A stretch of 57,932 bases of DNA from a virus. Under the pieces are notes generated by a model that was not told where the DNA came from, searched no databases, and saw only the letters and a list, made by a program, of their open reading frames with translations. The stretch's first letter is position 1, and each line of letters starts with the position of its first letter. The translations under genes and the position numbers were made by a program. The stretch covers positions 1-57,932 of IMG/VR virus record IMGVR_UViG_3300027597_000005; one strand, written 5' to 3'. This document shows, piece by piece, positions 7,521 to 16,574 of this stretch.

Positions 7521-8993
7521 ATGAGTATTGTACATTTAGAATCAATTAACGAATCTTTTGTTAGATTGAATACTGACGTTTCCATTTTGAGGGAACTTTC
7601 CACTAAGTTTTCTTTCAGAGTAGAAGGTTATCAATTCATGACACGCTATAAAGCTGGTGTATGGGATGGTTATATCCGACCAATCAACACAAAAAACGGA
7701 TACTGTCCAAAAGGTATTGTGCCAAAGGTAATTCAGTATTTGAAAGACAACGATTATCAGTTTACTTTAGATGAAGGATTCTCACGCTTCAAAGAAAAAA
7801 TAAAGTTTGATTACAAAACGCTACAACTTCCTCATGAGCCACATGATTACCAATTAAACGCTTTGGAAATATTCACTAGCAAAAAACGCCAAGTTATTCT
7901 TAGCGCCACTGGTTCTGGTAAGTCAATGACAATTTACATGATGATTCATTCTATTCTTGACTATATGGAAGAAGACAGAAAAATATTGATATTGGTTCCT
8001 ACAGTGGGCCTTGTAACACAGCTTTTCAACGACTTTAAAGATTACTCAGTCAACAATAAATGGGATGTTGATGGAAGTGTTCACATGATCATGGGTGGAA
8101 AAGATAAAAATTCTTCAAAAAAGATTTATATCAGCACTTGGCAAAGCATTTATAACATCAAAGATAACGACTATTTTGAGCGTTTTGAAGCTATCATTGC
8201 CGATGAATGTCATACCTGTGCGGCAGCATCGTTATCAGCCATCATGGAACGCTCTATAAACGCATTCTACCGTGTTGGAGTGTCCGGGACACTCGACGGG
8301 TCACTTATAGCTGAAACGGCCCTTATAGGCCATTTTGGGCCTATTAGAAGGGTGTCTTCTACTAGTGATCTAATCGAAAGAAATATATTGGCAAAATTGA
8401 AAATATTTTTGTTGACTTTAAAGTATCCAGATGATATCGTAAAAGAGACAAAGTATTTTGATTATGCTGCGGAAATGGATTGGATTGTCCGCAATGATTA
8501 CCGTAATAGATACATTAGTAAGTTGGCAAAATCATTAAATGGAAATACACTTATACTTATTCAATATATTGAAAAACAGGGTCGTGTTTTAGAACAAATG
8601 TTAAAAGAAACATGCCCTGATAAACAAGTCTATTTTGTTTATGGGGGAACTGATGCTGATGATCGTGAATCTGTTCGTAAAATTGCTGAATCACATTCGA
8701 ATGTGATAATTTTGGCATCGTATCCTGTTTTCCAAGCTGGTGTCAATATTCGTAACTTACCAAATTTGATTTTGGGGTCGCCAACAAAATCTGTTATTAG
8801 ATTGCTACAATCAATTGGCCGTGGGTTGAGAAAACACGATGATAAAGAATATTGCCGTGTCTTTGATATTGCCGACGATTTGCGTGGCAGTCGCAAAAAA
8901 CTTAATTATACACTTAAACATTGTTTAGAACGTTTGAAAATATATCAAAACGAAGGATTCGATGTTATTGAAAAAACAATTAATACAAAATAA
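7521..8993 (+). CDS. uvsW: UvsW-like RNA/DNA helicase
   Basis: 490 aa (T4 UvsW 503 aa). SF2 helicase: N-terminal substrate-recognition domain, Walker A SATGSGKS at 128-135, DECH at 228-231, SGT motif VSGTLDG, and C-terminal RecA-like domain ending with motif VI SIGRGLRKHDDK. UvsW unwinds R-loops and reverses replication forks, moving T4 from origin-dependent to recombination-dependent replication. AAAGGAACAGAATTGA precedes the ATG. Followed closely by the frameshifted gene at 9003. Confidence 0.9.
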   Translation: MSIVHLESINESFVRLNTDVSILRELSTKFSFRVEGYQFMTRYKAGVWDGYIRPINTKNGYCPKGIVPKVIQYLKDNDYQFTLDEGFSRFKEKIKFDYKTLQLPHEPHDYQLNALEIFTSKKRQVILSATGSGKSMTIYMMIHSILDYMEEDRKILILVPTVGLVTQLFNDFKDYSVNNKWDVDGSVHMIMGGKDKNSSKKIYISTWQSIYNIKDNDYFERFEAIIADECHTCAAASLSAIMERSINAFYRVGVSGTLDGSLIAETALIGHFGPIRRVSSTSDLIERNILAKLKIFLLTLKYPDDIVKETKYFDYAAEMDWIVRNDYRNRYISKLAKSLNGNTLILIQYIEKQGRVLEQMLKETCPDKQVYFVYGGTDADDRESVRKIAESHSNVIILASYPVFQAGVNIRNLPNLILGSPTKSVIRLLQSIGRGLRKHDDKEYCRVFDIADDLRGSRKKLNYTLKHCLERLKIYQNEGFDVIEKTINTK

Positions 8994-9002
8994 AGGAAAT
9001 AT

Positions 9003-9420
9003 ATGAGTCTATTTTTATCTTTAACCCATGACGAACTTCAAGAGAATTTCAAAACGTCAATATTGTGTGTTTTAACACTGGTCAACTCAGACACTATCAT
9101 ATGCAATGCAAAAGAAATCCGGAGAAAAAACGATATTGTTTAACCCGGTTTTAATGGAGGGTTATGTTGATGAAAACCAAGTTTTCCAATACTTCTTCAA
9201 ACCTATATGCATGGCTTCAAAAGATAATTTCACTGTTATTGATAGTAGTAAAATATTATATGCATCATCAATTGATGCTAGTTTTAAAGCAGATTATATT
9301 GAATATCAAAAAACACGCATTCAAAAACAACTTGATGCAAAGGCTGAAAGTGAAAAAATGAATGTGGATGATACAGATTCTTCAAATGTTGTGCAGTTAA
9401 ATAAACGACAATTACACTAA
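9003..9420 (+). pseudogene. Frameshifted conserved phage gene (or +1 programmed frameshift)
   Basis: Two overlapping frames appear to form one protein. Frame 1 starts at ATG 9003 (AAAGGAAATAT upstream) and stops at 9143 after 46 codons. Frame 2 is open from 9076 to 9420 but its first ATG (9106) has no ribosome site. Skipping one base in the A-rich stretch AAAAGAAA at 9111-9117 joins TIICNAKE to SGEKTILFNP and gives about 138 aa: an N-terminal beta barrel-like core (LCVLTLVNSDTIICNAKE), a strand-turn region and an acidic tail. The joined pattern resembles a small family of T4-type phages that I recall but cannot name. Cause may be a sequencing error, a mutation, or programmed shifting. Confidence 0.6.
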
Positions 9421-9423
9421 AAG

Positions 9424-9447
9424 AAAAAGGAGCTTATGCTCCTTTTT
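9424..9447. terminator. Bidirectional terminator
   Basis: AAAAAGGAGC-TTAT-GCTCCTTTTT: 10-bp stem with A-run and T-run on either side, between convergent genes. It closes the uvsW unit and the - strand gene at 9434, whose stop codon lies in the loop. Confidence 0.8.
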
Positions 9448-10246
9448 TTACGTGAATCCTAAAACCAAGCAATCTACGTTTACGTGCAATACGATGGGCA
9501 ATTTGTTGCGCATGCTCTTTATTAATTGCATAATTTATCTTGAACTTTTTCTTAACACGTTTCCTATCACCACGTTTCACATGAGAATATTCCACCTCAA
9601 ACGAATCATGAAAGCTTTCAGACATTGGTGGTGTAGGAATTGGATGATGTAATTCACCACTACCAAACTTTCTAATATATTCATCACGAGACGAAACATG
9701 TAAGTTTTCTGGGTCTACATGATGAGCCTTTGGATTGTCATGAAAAAAATGCTTTTGCATGTTGGCAATAGCATGTTTTAAAACCGTAGCGTTTTTATGT
9801 CTGAAAAAAACTTTACCATGACTATCATGCACGATATAATCAGCATTGACTGCACCTACGTCTTCAAACAATTTAATTTCATCTAATTTATTTTCTATAG
9901 ACTCATACAAAACATGTTTTGATTTAGTTGGCTCAGTTTTCTTACCAAAATCACGAGCAAATGGAGATATATGATAAGTAGCTACCATATGTTTATGCTC
10001 AGTCGATTCCGCCGATGTAATTAAATCGCCTCCGGGATGAACCATAACAAAATGATATGGGTCATGACGTATAACAGTTGATTTTGGATTAATATCACGC
10101 AATTTAGCCTCCAATTTACGGGAGGCTAACTCAGCGGGTTCATCATGTTTATATTCTGAGAAAAAACGACCGTTTTCCATATCAGAAAGTTCTTTATATG
10201 AGGTTGCGGACTCATTTAGATTGACTAAAATATCTAGAATATTCAT
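9434..10246 (-). CDS. Possible internal head protein with capsid-targeting-like N-terminus
   Basis: 270 aa. N-terminus MNILDILVNLNES looks like a short amphipathic capsid-targeting leader followed by an L-x-E site as used by T4 gp21 protease. Further L/M-x-E sites occur (VLYES, KLFED, PPMSES). The body is His- and Lys-rich; residues about 215-270 are strongly basic (KRGDRKRVKKKFKI, RIARKRRLLGF), consistent with DNA contact inside the head. No enzyme domain recognised. It neighbours the capsid gene cluster. Role is inference. Confidence 0.55.
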   Translation of the reverse strand: MNILDILVNLNESATSYKELSDMENGRFFSEYKHDEPAELASRKLEAKLRDINPKSTVIRHDPYHFVMVHPGGDLITSAESTEHKHMVATYHISPFARDFGKKTEPTKSKHVLYESIENKLDEIKLFEDVGAVNADYIVHDSHGKVFFRHKNATVLKHAIANMQKHFFHDNPKAHHVDPENLHVSSRDEYIRKFGSGELHHPIPTPPMSESFHDSFEVEYSHVKRGDRKRVKKKFKINYAINKEHAQQIAHRIARKRRLLGFRIHVKKGA

Positions 10247-10268
10247 ATCCGTTTCCTACTCCAATATA

Positions 10269-10673
10269 TTATTGCGGGGTATATGTTATGGTTTGATAGT
10301 AATAAGAAGAACCGCCAATTTTTGAAATGACGACCCCACCAACAACATCCCAACCATCAGTTGTAAAAACATTAACCTTGGTAACTAAATCATCTAATGT
10401 TGCAATTGCTGTTGCCGAGCTTCCACCACCACCAGTAATAGTAACAGTTGGGGTAGCCGAATATCCCTTACCGGAATCTAACATTACGATAGAGACAACA
10501 CTACCATCTTCAATAACTGCAAATGCGGATGCCCCGTGGCCGGTAGTATCTCCGTTTGCAGGGGTAATGGTAACAGTTGGCACCGAAGTATAACCACTGC
10601 CAGCTTGGTCTACAGCGATACTTTCAACACCACCATTTGTCAAGTTTCTTGACGAAATAACTTTATAATCCAT
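10269..10673 (-). CDS. GYTS-repeat beta-structural protein
   Basis: 134 aa. Two copies of the beta repeat seen as GSGYTSVPTVTITP and GKGYSATPTVTITGGG with alternating V/A/I/T strands between them. The same repeat occurs in the 1919-aa protein at 24595 and in gp8 at 30398, so a virion location (baseplate or fibre) is likely. Small enough to be a single decorating domain. Function unknown. Confidence 0.6.
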   Translation of the reverse strand: MDYKVISSRNLTNGGVESIAVDQAGSGYTSVPTVTITPANGDTTGHGASAFAVIEDGSVVSIVMLDSGKGYSATPTVTITGGGGSSATAIATLDDLVTKVNVFTTDGWDVVGGVVISKIGGSSYYYQTITYTPQ

Positions 10674-10676
10674 TTT

Positions 10677-11807
10677 TTAACCTTCCTTTTTCATTTTAAT
10701 AATATCTTCTGGGGATAATGTTTTTTCAACTTTTATAGCGTGATCCATATTATAATTTGGTGCCCACATATGGCGCTTAGGGTTGTTAACATTGTTTATG
10801 TCATGGTATCCGACCATATCACCAACGGATATATTTTTATTGGTTGTATCCATTTCATGTACACTTTTTGGTATCATTGTATAGTATCTTCCCTTCGGAG
10901 AAACTTTAACATTTGGTAATTTTTTAACATCTTCTTCCGCACCAGCAGGAACATGTAATAATGCATAATGGTCATTCTTCTCTTGGTGTGCTGTTTTTCT
11001 TGCACCAACAAACTCAGCATCCACGCCCGGTAATACTTTACTCATGACACTCTTTCTATATTTTGGCAATTCACGACTTCTGTAATCTTCATCTGAAATA
11101 ACTTCTGAATCGTCATGTGATGAATGATAAGAAGGGAATAAAGCATTTGCCTTATCATGGTCATCTTTTGTTACTGGAACTGCATAAGTATGTTCACCAA
11201 CCTTGATACCTTCATGTGCTGGGGTGTCAAGTGGTGTATGCGACTTCACAACCAAATAATGATCTTTTTTAGGAGGTGTATACGCAGGGTATGATTTAGA
11301 TGGGCGGCGCATTACTTCGTCATTTTCACGTTCCTTTTCACCATGCCACAAATGAGGCATGTAATGGCTGTTATATCGGTTTCCAAATTTTGCTTCCGAT
11401 AAACTTTTACCCTCTGACACTGGTTGTTCTACATTTTCTTTAGCTTTAGAACGATTTGATGGACGTTCTACCAATATGACATGTTTACCTTGTTTATTTG
11501 AATGGACAATTGCTATTTCATTTCCATTCGAAGAAATCATTTTGAACTCATCATTGTTAATACGTGAAAAAGAAGATTTTGGGTATTTTCTCTTCATGAT
11601 TGACTCTATATCACGTGAGTTTTGATCTGGTGCAACTACAACATAACGATTTTTTCCATCATTTAAATCTAAATCATTAACGGAATCTTCCCCACCGGAA
11701 TATACTTGATCCCCGGTAGAATCGTTATCGGTGAAATCAGGTCTAACCCCATAATATGAACGGCTCTTTTTTTCATCTGACTTTGATAATGTTACATCGT
11801 TTTCCAT
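10677..11807 (-). CDS. Hypothetical late protein, putative virion component
   Basis: 376 aa from ATG 11807 (GAAGGTAAGTAAT upstream; an in-frame TTG five codons earlier is unlikely). A late promoter motif lies at 11834-11841. The protein is hydrophilic, rich in His, Lys, Asp and Ser, with repeated HYALLHVPAG / HYLVVKSHTP / RYVVVAPDQN segments that may be three related small alpha-beta units. Contains gp21-type sites such as SLSEAKFG. Position beside gene 23 suggests a head protein; no family recognised. Confidence 0.6.
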   Translation of the reverse strand: MENDVTLSKSDEKKSRSYYGVRPDFTDNDSTGDQVYSGGEDSVNDLDLNDGKNRYVVVAPDQNSRDIESIMKRKYPKSSFSRINNDEFKMISSNGNEIAIVHSNKQGKHVILVERPSNRSKAKENVEQPVSEGKSLSEAKFGNRYNSHYMPHLWHGEKERENDEVMRRPSKSYPAYTPPKKDHYLVVKSHTPLDTPAHEGIKVGEHTYAVPVTKDDHDKANALFPSYHSSHDDSEVISDEDYRSRELPKYRKSVMSKVLPGVDAEFVGARKTAHQEKNDHYALLHVPAGAEEDVKKLPNVKVSPKGRYYTMIPKSVHEMDTTNKNISVGDMVGYHDINNVNNPKRHMWAPNYNMDHAIKVEKTLSPEDIIKMKKEG

Positions 11808-11833
11808 ATTACTTACCTTCAATTGGTTTACTG

Positions 11834-11841
11834 TATTTATA
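11834..11841 (-). promoter_or_regulatory. T4-type late promoter
   Basis: TATAAATA on the - strand, about 27 bp upstream of the ATG at 11807. Exact match to the T4 late consensus. Confidence 0.7.
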
Positions 11842-11864
11842 TTACTTCTTTTTTTACAGGAATA

Positions 11865-11890
11865 AAAAAAGAGTCCGAAGACTCTTTTTT
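11865..11890 (-). terminator. Terminator after gene 23
   Basis: AAAAAAGAGTC, tetraloop (TTCG on the - strand), GACTCTTTTTT: 11-bp stem with a T-run. It follows the major capsid gene stop at 11914. The UUCG-type loop is especially stable. Confidence 0.85.
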
Positions 11891-11913
11891 ATTAAATCAC
11901 ACTAATATTGCTA

Positions 11914-13215
11914 TTAGGATGCAGCACCTGCCAAGTTTTCGATACGAACACGGCGGTAGTAGACGTTTGCGTTAGCAGTCAATGCACCGTTGGAAACAGC
12001 GTTTCCGTTCACGTCGATATTAGCAAATGGGTTGCTTGCCAAACCGTAACGGGTTTTAAAACCAATCTTAGGTTGGAAGCTATCTTCACTAACAGCTTTG
12101 TAAAGTTGCAATGGGATGTATGGGCAGTAGTAGATACCTGCGTCATATTGGTTAGCACCCTTGTAACCGACAACGTAGAAGTTACCAACTGCGTATGGGT
12201 CGATATAAACACGATACTTACCGTTCAACACACCAGCGAATGTATTACCAGTATCATCAATTTGCAAGTCAGTAGACAATGCAGGTTGATAATCCAACAT
12301 ACCGGACATTGCAAGAGCAGAAGCTACGTCAGACGAACAGATAATGAAATTACCTTTACCGTTACGAGTTTCTTTAGCGATTGCGTTAGCATCACGGTCG
12401 ATCTGGAACAACATACCTTGGAATTTTTCTTTTGACCAACGACCGTTAGAGTCAGTGTCAAGGTCGAAAATACCGGGTGTTGACAAATCAGTGTTTTGTG
12501 CACCAACCTTAGCAGTAACATAAATTGTACGAATAACTTCACGGTTCAAATCAGCCAACAATTGTGCGGACAAAATGTTTGCCAATTCAGTTTCAGCGTC
12601 AAGACCATGAATCTGCTTCAAATCTTGTGCCAATTCAACAGTATAAGTTGCCTTCAATGCACGGGTCTTTGTCTGAACAGTGAACGAATCAATGTCGAAG
12701 CCCATTTCACCGAATGCATCACCTGTATCTGTACCCAAAGCTTCACCAGTAGCAGTTGCCATACCAGTACCAGAAGTATATGTTCCGGGAACGCCAAGGT
12801 TAAGAACAGATGGATCAGTACCACCATGAGAACCAGTACCAGAGAATGCAGTATTAGCTTCACGATAGAAAGCATCAGTACGAGTTGCACCAGCGATGTA
12901 TTTTGGCTTGTAAGCGAAAACCAAACCAGATGGGCCAGTCAAAGGCTGAACACCACAAACATCATAAGCGATCAAGTTTGGCATAGAACGACGAACCAAA
13001 TTAATCAAGATTGGGTCATATTTTGCGACATTTGCAGTTACGTTGCTTGCAGCAGCATCTTCATTCAAAGTACCACCGAATGCATCAACAGCAGTCGAAT
13101 TTTTTAGTTGGTTTTCCAACAAGGTAGCTGTAGTCTTACGACGGTGAGCATCCTTAATCTTAGGATAGTCACTGTGTTCAAGAACCGCTTGCCACTTTTG
13201 AACTAAATCAGTCAT
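11914..13215 (-). CDS. 23: Major capsid protein gp23
   Basis: 433 aa, HK97-fold major head protein. Diagnostic segments are KYDPILINLVRRSMPNLIAYD and GVQPLTGPSGLVFAYKPKY, both near-exact gp23 signatures, and the C-terminal FQPKIGFKTRYGLASNPF. T4 gp23 is 521 aa, so this version is shorter. In T4 the first 65 residues are cleaved by gp21; here LNED at about residues 50-53 (GGTLNEDAA) is a candidate L-x-E site. T4 gp23 folding needs gp31 with GroEL; a GroES-like protein is encoded at 54064. GAGGAAATCGAA gives a strong ribosome site. Confidence 0.95.
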   Translation of the reverse strand: MTDLVQKWQAVLEHSDYPKIKDAHRRKTTATLLENQLKNSTAVDAFGGTLNEDAAASNVTANVAKYDPILINLVRRSMPNLIAYDVCGVQPLTGPSGLVFAYKPKYIAGATRTDAFYREANTAFSGTGSHGGTDPSVLNLGVPGTYTSGTGMATATGEALGTDTGDAFGEMGFDIDSFTVQTKTRALKATYTVELAQDLKQIHGLDAETELANILSAQLLADLNREVIRTIYVTAKVGAQNTDLSTPGIFDLDTDSNGRWSKEKFQGMLFQIDRDANAIAKETRNGKGNFIICSSDVASALAMSGMLDYQPALSTDLQIDDTGNTFAGVLNGKYRVYIDPYAVGNFYVVGYKGANQYDAGIYYCPYIPLQLYKAVSEDSFQPKIGFKTRYGLASNPFANIDVNGNAVSNGALTANANVYYRRVRIENLAGAAS

Positions 13216-13255
13216 TTCGATTTCCTCTATAATTTTAAAAATTTGTTTAATCTTA

Positions 13256-13329
13256 TTTATTTACTGACAAAAAAAGTTTTGAAAATTTTTCGTTTTGTAA
13301 ACAATAAGTTGTTATACTTTTATTTACTG
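13256..13329 (-). promoter_or_regulatory. Duplicated late-promoter-like element upstream of gene 23
   Basis: CAGTAAATAAA on the - strand occurs twice, at 13256-13266 and 13319-13329, 63 bp apart, in the AT-rich 190-bp leader of the capsid gene. It differs from the TATAAATA consensus but is placed where a strong late promoter is expected. Confidence 0.4.
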
Positions 13330-13366
13330 TAAAAAAATTATTTTTTAATTTTTTATCATTTTCGGT

Positions 13367-13396
13367 GATTTTAGTGAAAATTAATTCACTAAAATC
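13367..13396 (-). terminator. Hairpin after gene 22
   Basis: Perfect 12-bp stem (GATTTTAGTGAA / TTCACTAAAATC) with a 6-nt loop, 10 bp beyond the gene 22 stop. It lacks an immediate T-run, although an AT-rich tract follows; termination or RNA processing are both possible. Confidence 0.55.
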
Positions 13397-13406
13397 CATG
13401 TATTAA

Positions 13407-14492
13407 TTACGATGTACGGTTAATACGGCTAATTTTCTTAGCGATTTCTTCGATTTCGTTACCAACACTTTCAGTCAAAGGCTTAGCTGGCTGAGAAACA
13501 GTGTCTTCGGAAATAGGCTTAGCAGGTGCAGCAGCTTGGGCCAAACTAGAAACTGCAATATCAACACGAGCACGGAACGAGTCTGCATCAGAGAATGCAA
13601 CGCTTTCCATCAACCCACGAATCTTTTCTGCTTTAACAGCACTAACATTTTTCAATGCAGATTCAAGAATTGCGTTCTTCTTATATGTATTAACTTCTTC
13701 TGCAAGAGCAGCAGATTTTGCCTTTTCTTCATCCAATTGAGAAAGAATTTCGTCGCCTTTCTTAACAGCAGCTTCATAAAGGTCAACCTTATCCTTTGGC
13801 AATTCAACATAATGAGATTCAAGCAAACCTTTCAAGCCATCCATGAACGATTCAGCGATACGGGTACGTGCGCCAAGTTCAAGTGCCAACTTGTTTTCTT
13901 CTGCCCATTCGTTAACAACGACAGACAAATACTCATTGATAGAAGCTTGTTGAGCTTGTTGGAAGTTTTCCAATTCCTGAGCAATGTAAGTTTCAGCAGC
14001 TTCGGAAATAGCCAACAAATGCTTCTTACCTGCGGAAGTAACAGCAGCTTCGAAAATGTCAGTTGCCTTGCTAGTGAAATCTTCATTCAAGCCTTGCGAT
14101 TCAAACATAGAACCCAATTCAGACTTCAATTGTACTTCATAAATTGATTCTGCCATCAACTTGCCGATAACCTTGTCCAAAATACCGTTAACGGAATCTT
14201 CGGAAACAACACCGTTGATACGATCTTGAATGTCATCAACACTAGTGATATCACCACCTGTAGACGCAGGAAGATTAGGATCATTGATAAAATCCTTTTC
14301 GTCCAAACCACCATCACCAGACACAACATTACCTGTTTCGTTTGCAGGATAAGGTTCTACTGGTGCAGGTGGGGCAGCTTGGAAATCTTGAGGTTCCAAG
14401 GTGACAGGTGCAACTTGACCGACATCAGTGTTATCTGCTGGACGGTATGCTGCCTCTGACATAGTTGTTAAAATTTCTTTAATGGTTTTCAT
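13407..14492 (-). CDS. 22: Prohead core scaffolding protein gp22
   Basis: 361 aa from ATG 14492 (TTGGAGTGGAAA upstream). Gene order 21-22-23, the acidic/Gln/Ala-rich helical composition, and the middle segment with EVQLKSELGSMFESQGL and ATDIFEAAVTSAGKKHL are typical of T4 gp22, the main scaffold degraded by gp21. The C-terminus IEEIAKKISRINRTS also fits. The N-terminus MKTIKEILTTMSEAA resembles the T4 capsid-targeting sequence. A late promoter lies at 14538-14545. Confidence 0.85.
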   Translation of the reverse strand: MKTIKEILTTMSEAAYRPADNTDVGQVAPVTLEPQDFQAAPPAPVEPYPANETGNVVSGDGGLDEKDFINDPNLPASTGGDITSVDDIQDRINGVVSEDSVNGILDKVIGKLMAESIYEVQLKSELGSMFESQGLNEDFTSKATDIFEAAVTSAGKKHLLAISEAAETYIAQELENFQQAQQASINEYLSVVVNEWAEENKLALELGARTRIAESFMDGLKGLLESHYVELPKDKVDLYEAAVKKGDEILSQLDEEKAKSAALAEEVNTYKKNAILESALKNVSAVKAEKIRGLMESVAFSDADSFRARVDIAVSSLAQAAAPAKPISEDTVSQPAKPLTESVGNEIEEIAKKISRINRTS

Positions 14493-14537
14493 TTTCCACT
14501 CCAATAATTGTGAATATTTTTAAAATGTTGTTTTATC

Positions 14538-14545
14538 TATTTATA
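14538..14545 (-). promoter_or_regulatory. T4-type late promoter
   Basis: TATAAATA on the - strand, 46 bp upstream of the gene 22 start. Confidence 0.65.
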
Positions 14546-14590
14546 TAGTTCAACATTCTGTAGTTCTTTTTATTTAATGGTTCAAAAATT

Positions 14591-15265
14591 TTATGAGCCA
14601 TTAATACATGATTTCATTAGTTTATTCCATGCTTCCAATTTAGCCTCTTGAAGATTTCTCGAAGATGCATTTTTTATTGAACGGCGGATTTCTTCGGCTA
14701 TTGCAACATCAGGGTCAGATGTGTCCCATGCAATAGTTCCTTCCATTAAACCATCAACAAATGCTTCTGGTGCAGATGGGTCATATACAATGTCAATAGC
14801 ACGTAAAATAAGACCGGGATTAACTTGATTTACACCATCACCACGTTCACGTACAGAACCGTCAGCACGAGAAGAAACAGCCAATTGTACGCCGCCTTCT
14901 AACAAAGCTTGTGCGATTTTCCCACAAGGGGTATCAAGCACTTTTGCCTTACCGATATAATAATTACCATCAATCTTTATTTCTTCTGTTAAGTGAGAAA
15001 TACGATCAGGATTGATTTTCGTGGTGTCTGGATGTGTTAATTCGCCTACGGCACGTCTCTTATTAACAAACTGTGTAATATAAGTGTTTGTCGCAGCATC
15101 AAGAATATCTTTTGGGTACATGCGATTGTTTCTATTAACAATGTTCGCCTGCATGAAGATACCTTTTATGTACCAATACTTTTTACCGTTAACTGTCTCG
15201 CTCAATATTTCAGTATCTTCGAAAAGTTGATCATGAAACGGCAATATGTTACTTTTACTAATCAT
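14591..15265 (-). CDS. 21: Prohead core protease gp21
   Basis: 224 aa (T4 gp21 212 aa). Herpesvirus-assemblin-like serine protease: H78 in GELTHPD, S131/S132 in LAVSSRADG, and conserved N-terminal GIFMQANIVNRNNRMYP and IDIVYDPSAPEAFV. It cleaves scaffold, capsid and internal proteins after L/I-x-E during head maturation. Start overlaps the gene 68 stop as ATGA. Confidence 0.95.
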   Translation of the reverse strand: MISKSNILPFHDQLFEDTEILSETVNGKKYWYIKGIFMQANIVNRNNRMYPKDILDAATNTYITQFVNKRRAVGELTHPDTTKINPDRISHLTEEIKIDGNYYIGKAKVLDTPCGKIAQALLEGGVQLAVSSRADGSVRERGDGVNQVNPGLILRAIDIVYDPSAPEAFVDGLMEGTIAWDTSDPDVAIAEEIRRSIKNASSRNLQEAKLEAWNKLMKSCINGS

Positions 15266-15672
15266 TTAAAATACCCCAATTCACTATTTCTACGTTGTAT
15301 AGAACGCATGCGTTTGCGTATGATCATAGACATTTTCATTTGACGCTTTCTTGCAGCACGTTTAGCAGCACGTTTACGATTTATAATCTCACGTGGTTGC
15401 ATCTTAATAACTTGCCCACCGGGCATTAATTTATATCCCTTCCCCATAACATCAACACGCTTGTTCATCTGCAAGCTTCCGTTACGTACACGATTGACAA
15501 TAGCAATACGCCCCATACGTCTTTCAAATGGATGAGGACGATGAGTCATGTTCTCATCAAGAGATTCGGTAATAATTTCATCAGTTGTCATTTCACCCAA
15601 CATCGAAGCTGTTTTTTCTAATGCCAAGCGGTCAAGTGATTCTTTTAACATAGTCTTAACAATATTAGTCAT
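15262..15672 (-). CDS. 68: Prohead core protein gp68-like
   Basis: 136 aa, between 67-like and 21, the T4 position of gene 68. Strongly basic C-terminal half (RKRAAKRAARKRQMKMSMI). N-terminus MTNIVKTMLKES resembles a cleavable leader with an L-x-E site; more sites follow (LGE, ITE, LDE). Assignment rests on synteny and composition. Start overlaps gene 67 by 8 bp. Confidence 0.65.
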   Translation of the reverse strand: MTNIVKTMLKESLDRLALEKTASMLGEMTTDEIITESLDENMTHRPHPFERRMGRIAIVNRVRNGSLQMNKRVDVMGKGYKLMPGGQVIKMQPREIINRKRAAKRAARKRQMKMSMIIRKRMRSIQRRNSELGYFK

Positions 15673-16066
15673 GACTAACTCCCTGTAAAATTGGTTGAAC
15701 TGTATTAGTAAAATCGTCTATATCATCAAAACCAGCATCCATCTTGTCGATAAATGATGGGTTTGACATAAGAACTTCTGCAATATCAGGTGACATTACT
15801 ACGTATGAGCCATCTTTATTAACAACAACCAAATCATTTTCAGAAATACCGTCTTCTGACATTTCATCATCTGTTATATCATCTGGCGCTGGCGTATATT
15901 CAAAGTCATCGTCGTCATCTTCAATATCATCGGCATTGATATTTTCTATATCACTGGTATCAACATCAGGAATATCCATGTCATCAACAGGAACATCACT
16001 ATCATTTGAAGGTGAAACGATATCAAAAACATCATCCAAATCGTCGTCTGTTATATTGTAATCCAT
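15665..16066 (-). CDS. 67: Acidic prohead core protein gp67-like
   Basis: 133 aa, extremely acidic (runs of Asp in residues 1-75, such as ADDIEDDDDDFEY), like T4 gp67, a small acidic core protein that is processed by gp21. Synteny 67-68-21-22-23 supports the call. AGAGGAAAAATAA precedes the ATG. Confidence 0.6.
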   Translation of the reverse strand: MDYNITDDDLDDVFDIVSPSNDSDVPVDDMDIPDVDTSDIENINADDIEDDDDDFEYTPAPDDITDDEMSEDGISENDLVVVNKDGSYVVMSPDIAEVLMSNPSFIDKMDAGFDDIDDFTNTVQPILQGVSHD

Positions 16067-16078
16067 TTATTTTTCCTC

Positions 16079-16531
16079 TTATTGCCAAGGATTATGTTCG
16101 CCAGACCAATCCTGATTTTCATTGGCATCTTCCAAATCATCATCGTCGTTGACGTTATTATATGGCAAATCAAATTGGTCATTGCTTTGTTTAAAATTAG
16201 TGTAGTAATAATCATACGGCATCAATTTAGCAGGTCTTTGGCTTCCACTAGTATCTACGTCCTGAGAATTGAAATCCGAGTTCAATTCAGGTGCAAACCA
16301 TTTCGCCTTTAACCATCCATCTTGGCTACGGTATTCTGGATCATCGTTCCAGTTTTCTTCATCTTCACGTCTTTCATATTGAGCAAGCATTTTTTCAACT
16401 TGTCTACGTGTCAATGGGTAACTCGATTGATCAGGGGCCATACGCATTTCTAATAAATTACCAGAAGACAATTTATCAATTAGCTTTTCATTCATGATCA
16501 ATTTAACAAAATCTTTATTAGGGATTTTCAT
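16079..16531 (-). CDS. Hypothetical head-cluster protein
   Basis: 150 aa, inserted between gp67-like and the portal cluster; T4 has no gene of this kind here. N-terminus MKIPNKDFVKLIMNEKLIDKL is a leader-like amphipathic helix with an M-N-E site; the C-terminus is Asn/Asp/Gln-rich and acidic. Strong ribosome site AAGGAGTTATAA and its own late promoter at 16556-16563. Possibly a core or internal protein. Confidence 0.6.
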   Translation of the reverse strand: MKIPNKDFVKLIMNEKLIDKLSSGNLLEMRMAPDQSSYPLTRRQVEKMLAQYERREDEENWNDDPEYRSQDGWLKAKWFAPELNSDFNSQDVDTSGSQRPAKLMPYDYYYTNFKQSNDQFDLPYNNVNDDDDLEDANENQDWSGEHNPWQ

Positions 16532-16555
16532 TTATAACTCCTTAAAACATAAGAA

Positions 16556-16563
16556 TATTTATA
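16556..16563 (-). promoter_or_regulatory. T4-type late promoter
   Basis: TATAAATA on the - strand, 25 bp upstream of the ATG at 16531. Confidence 0.65.
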
Positions 16564-16574
16564 ACATTTCATTT

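Noticed and set aside
11908-13107. Long + strand frames opposite the capsid gene
   Set aside because: They are Cys/Ser/Thr-rich shadows of gene 23 codon usage; gp23 on the - strand is certain.
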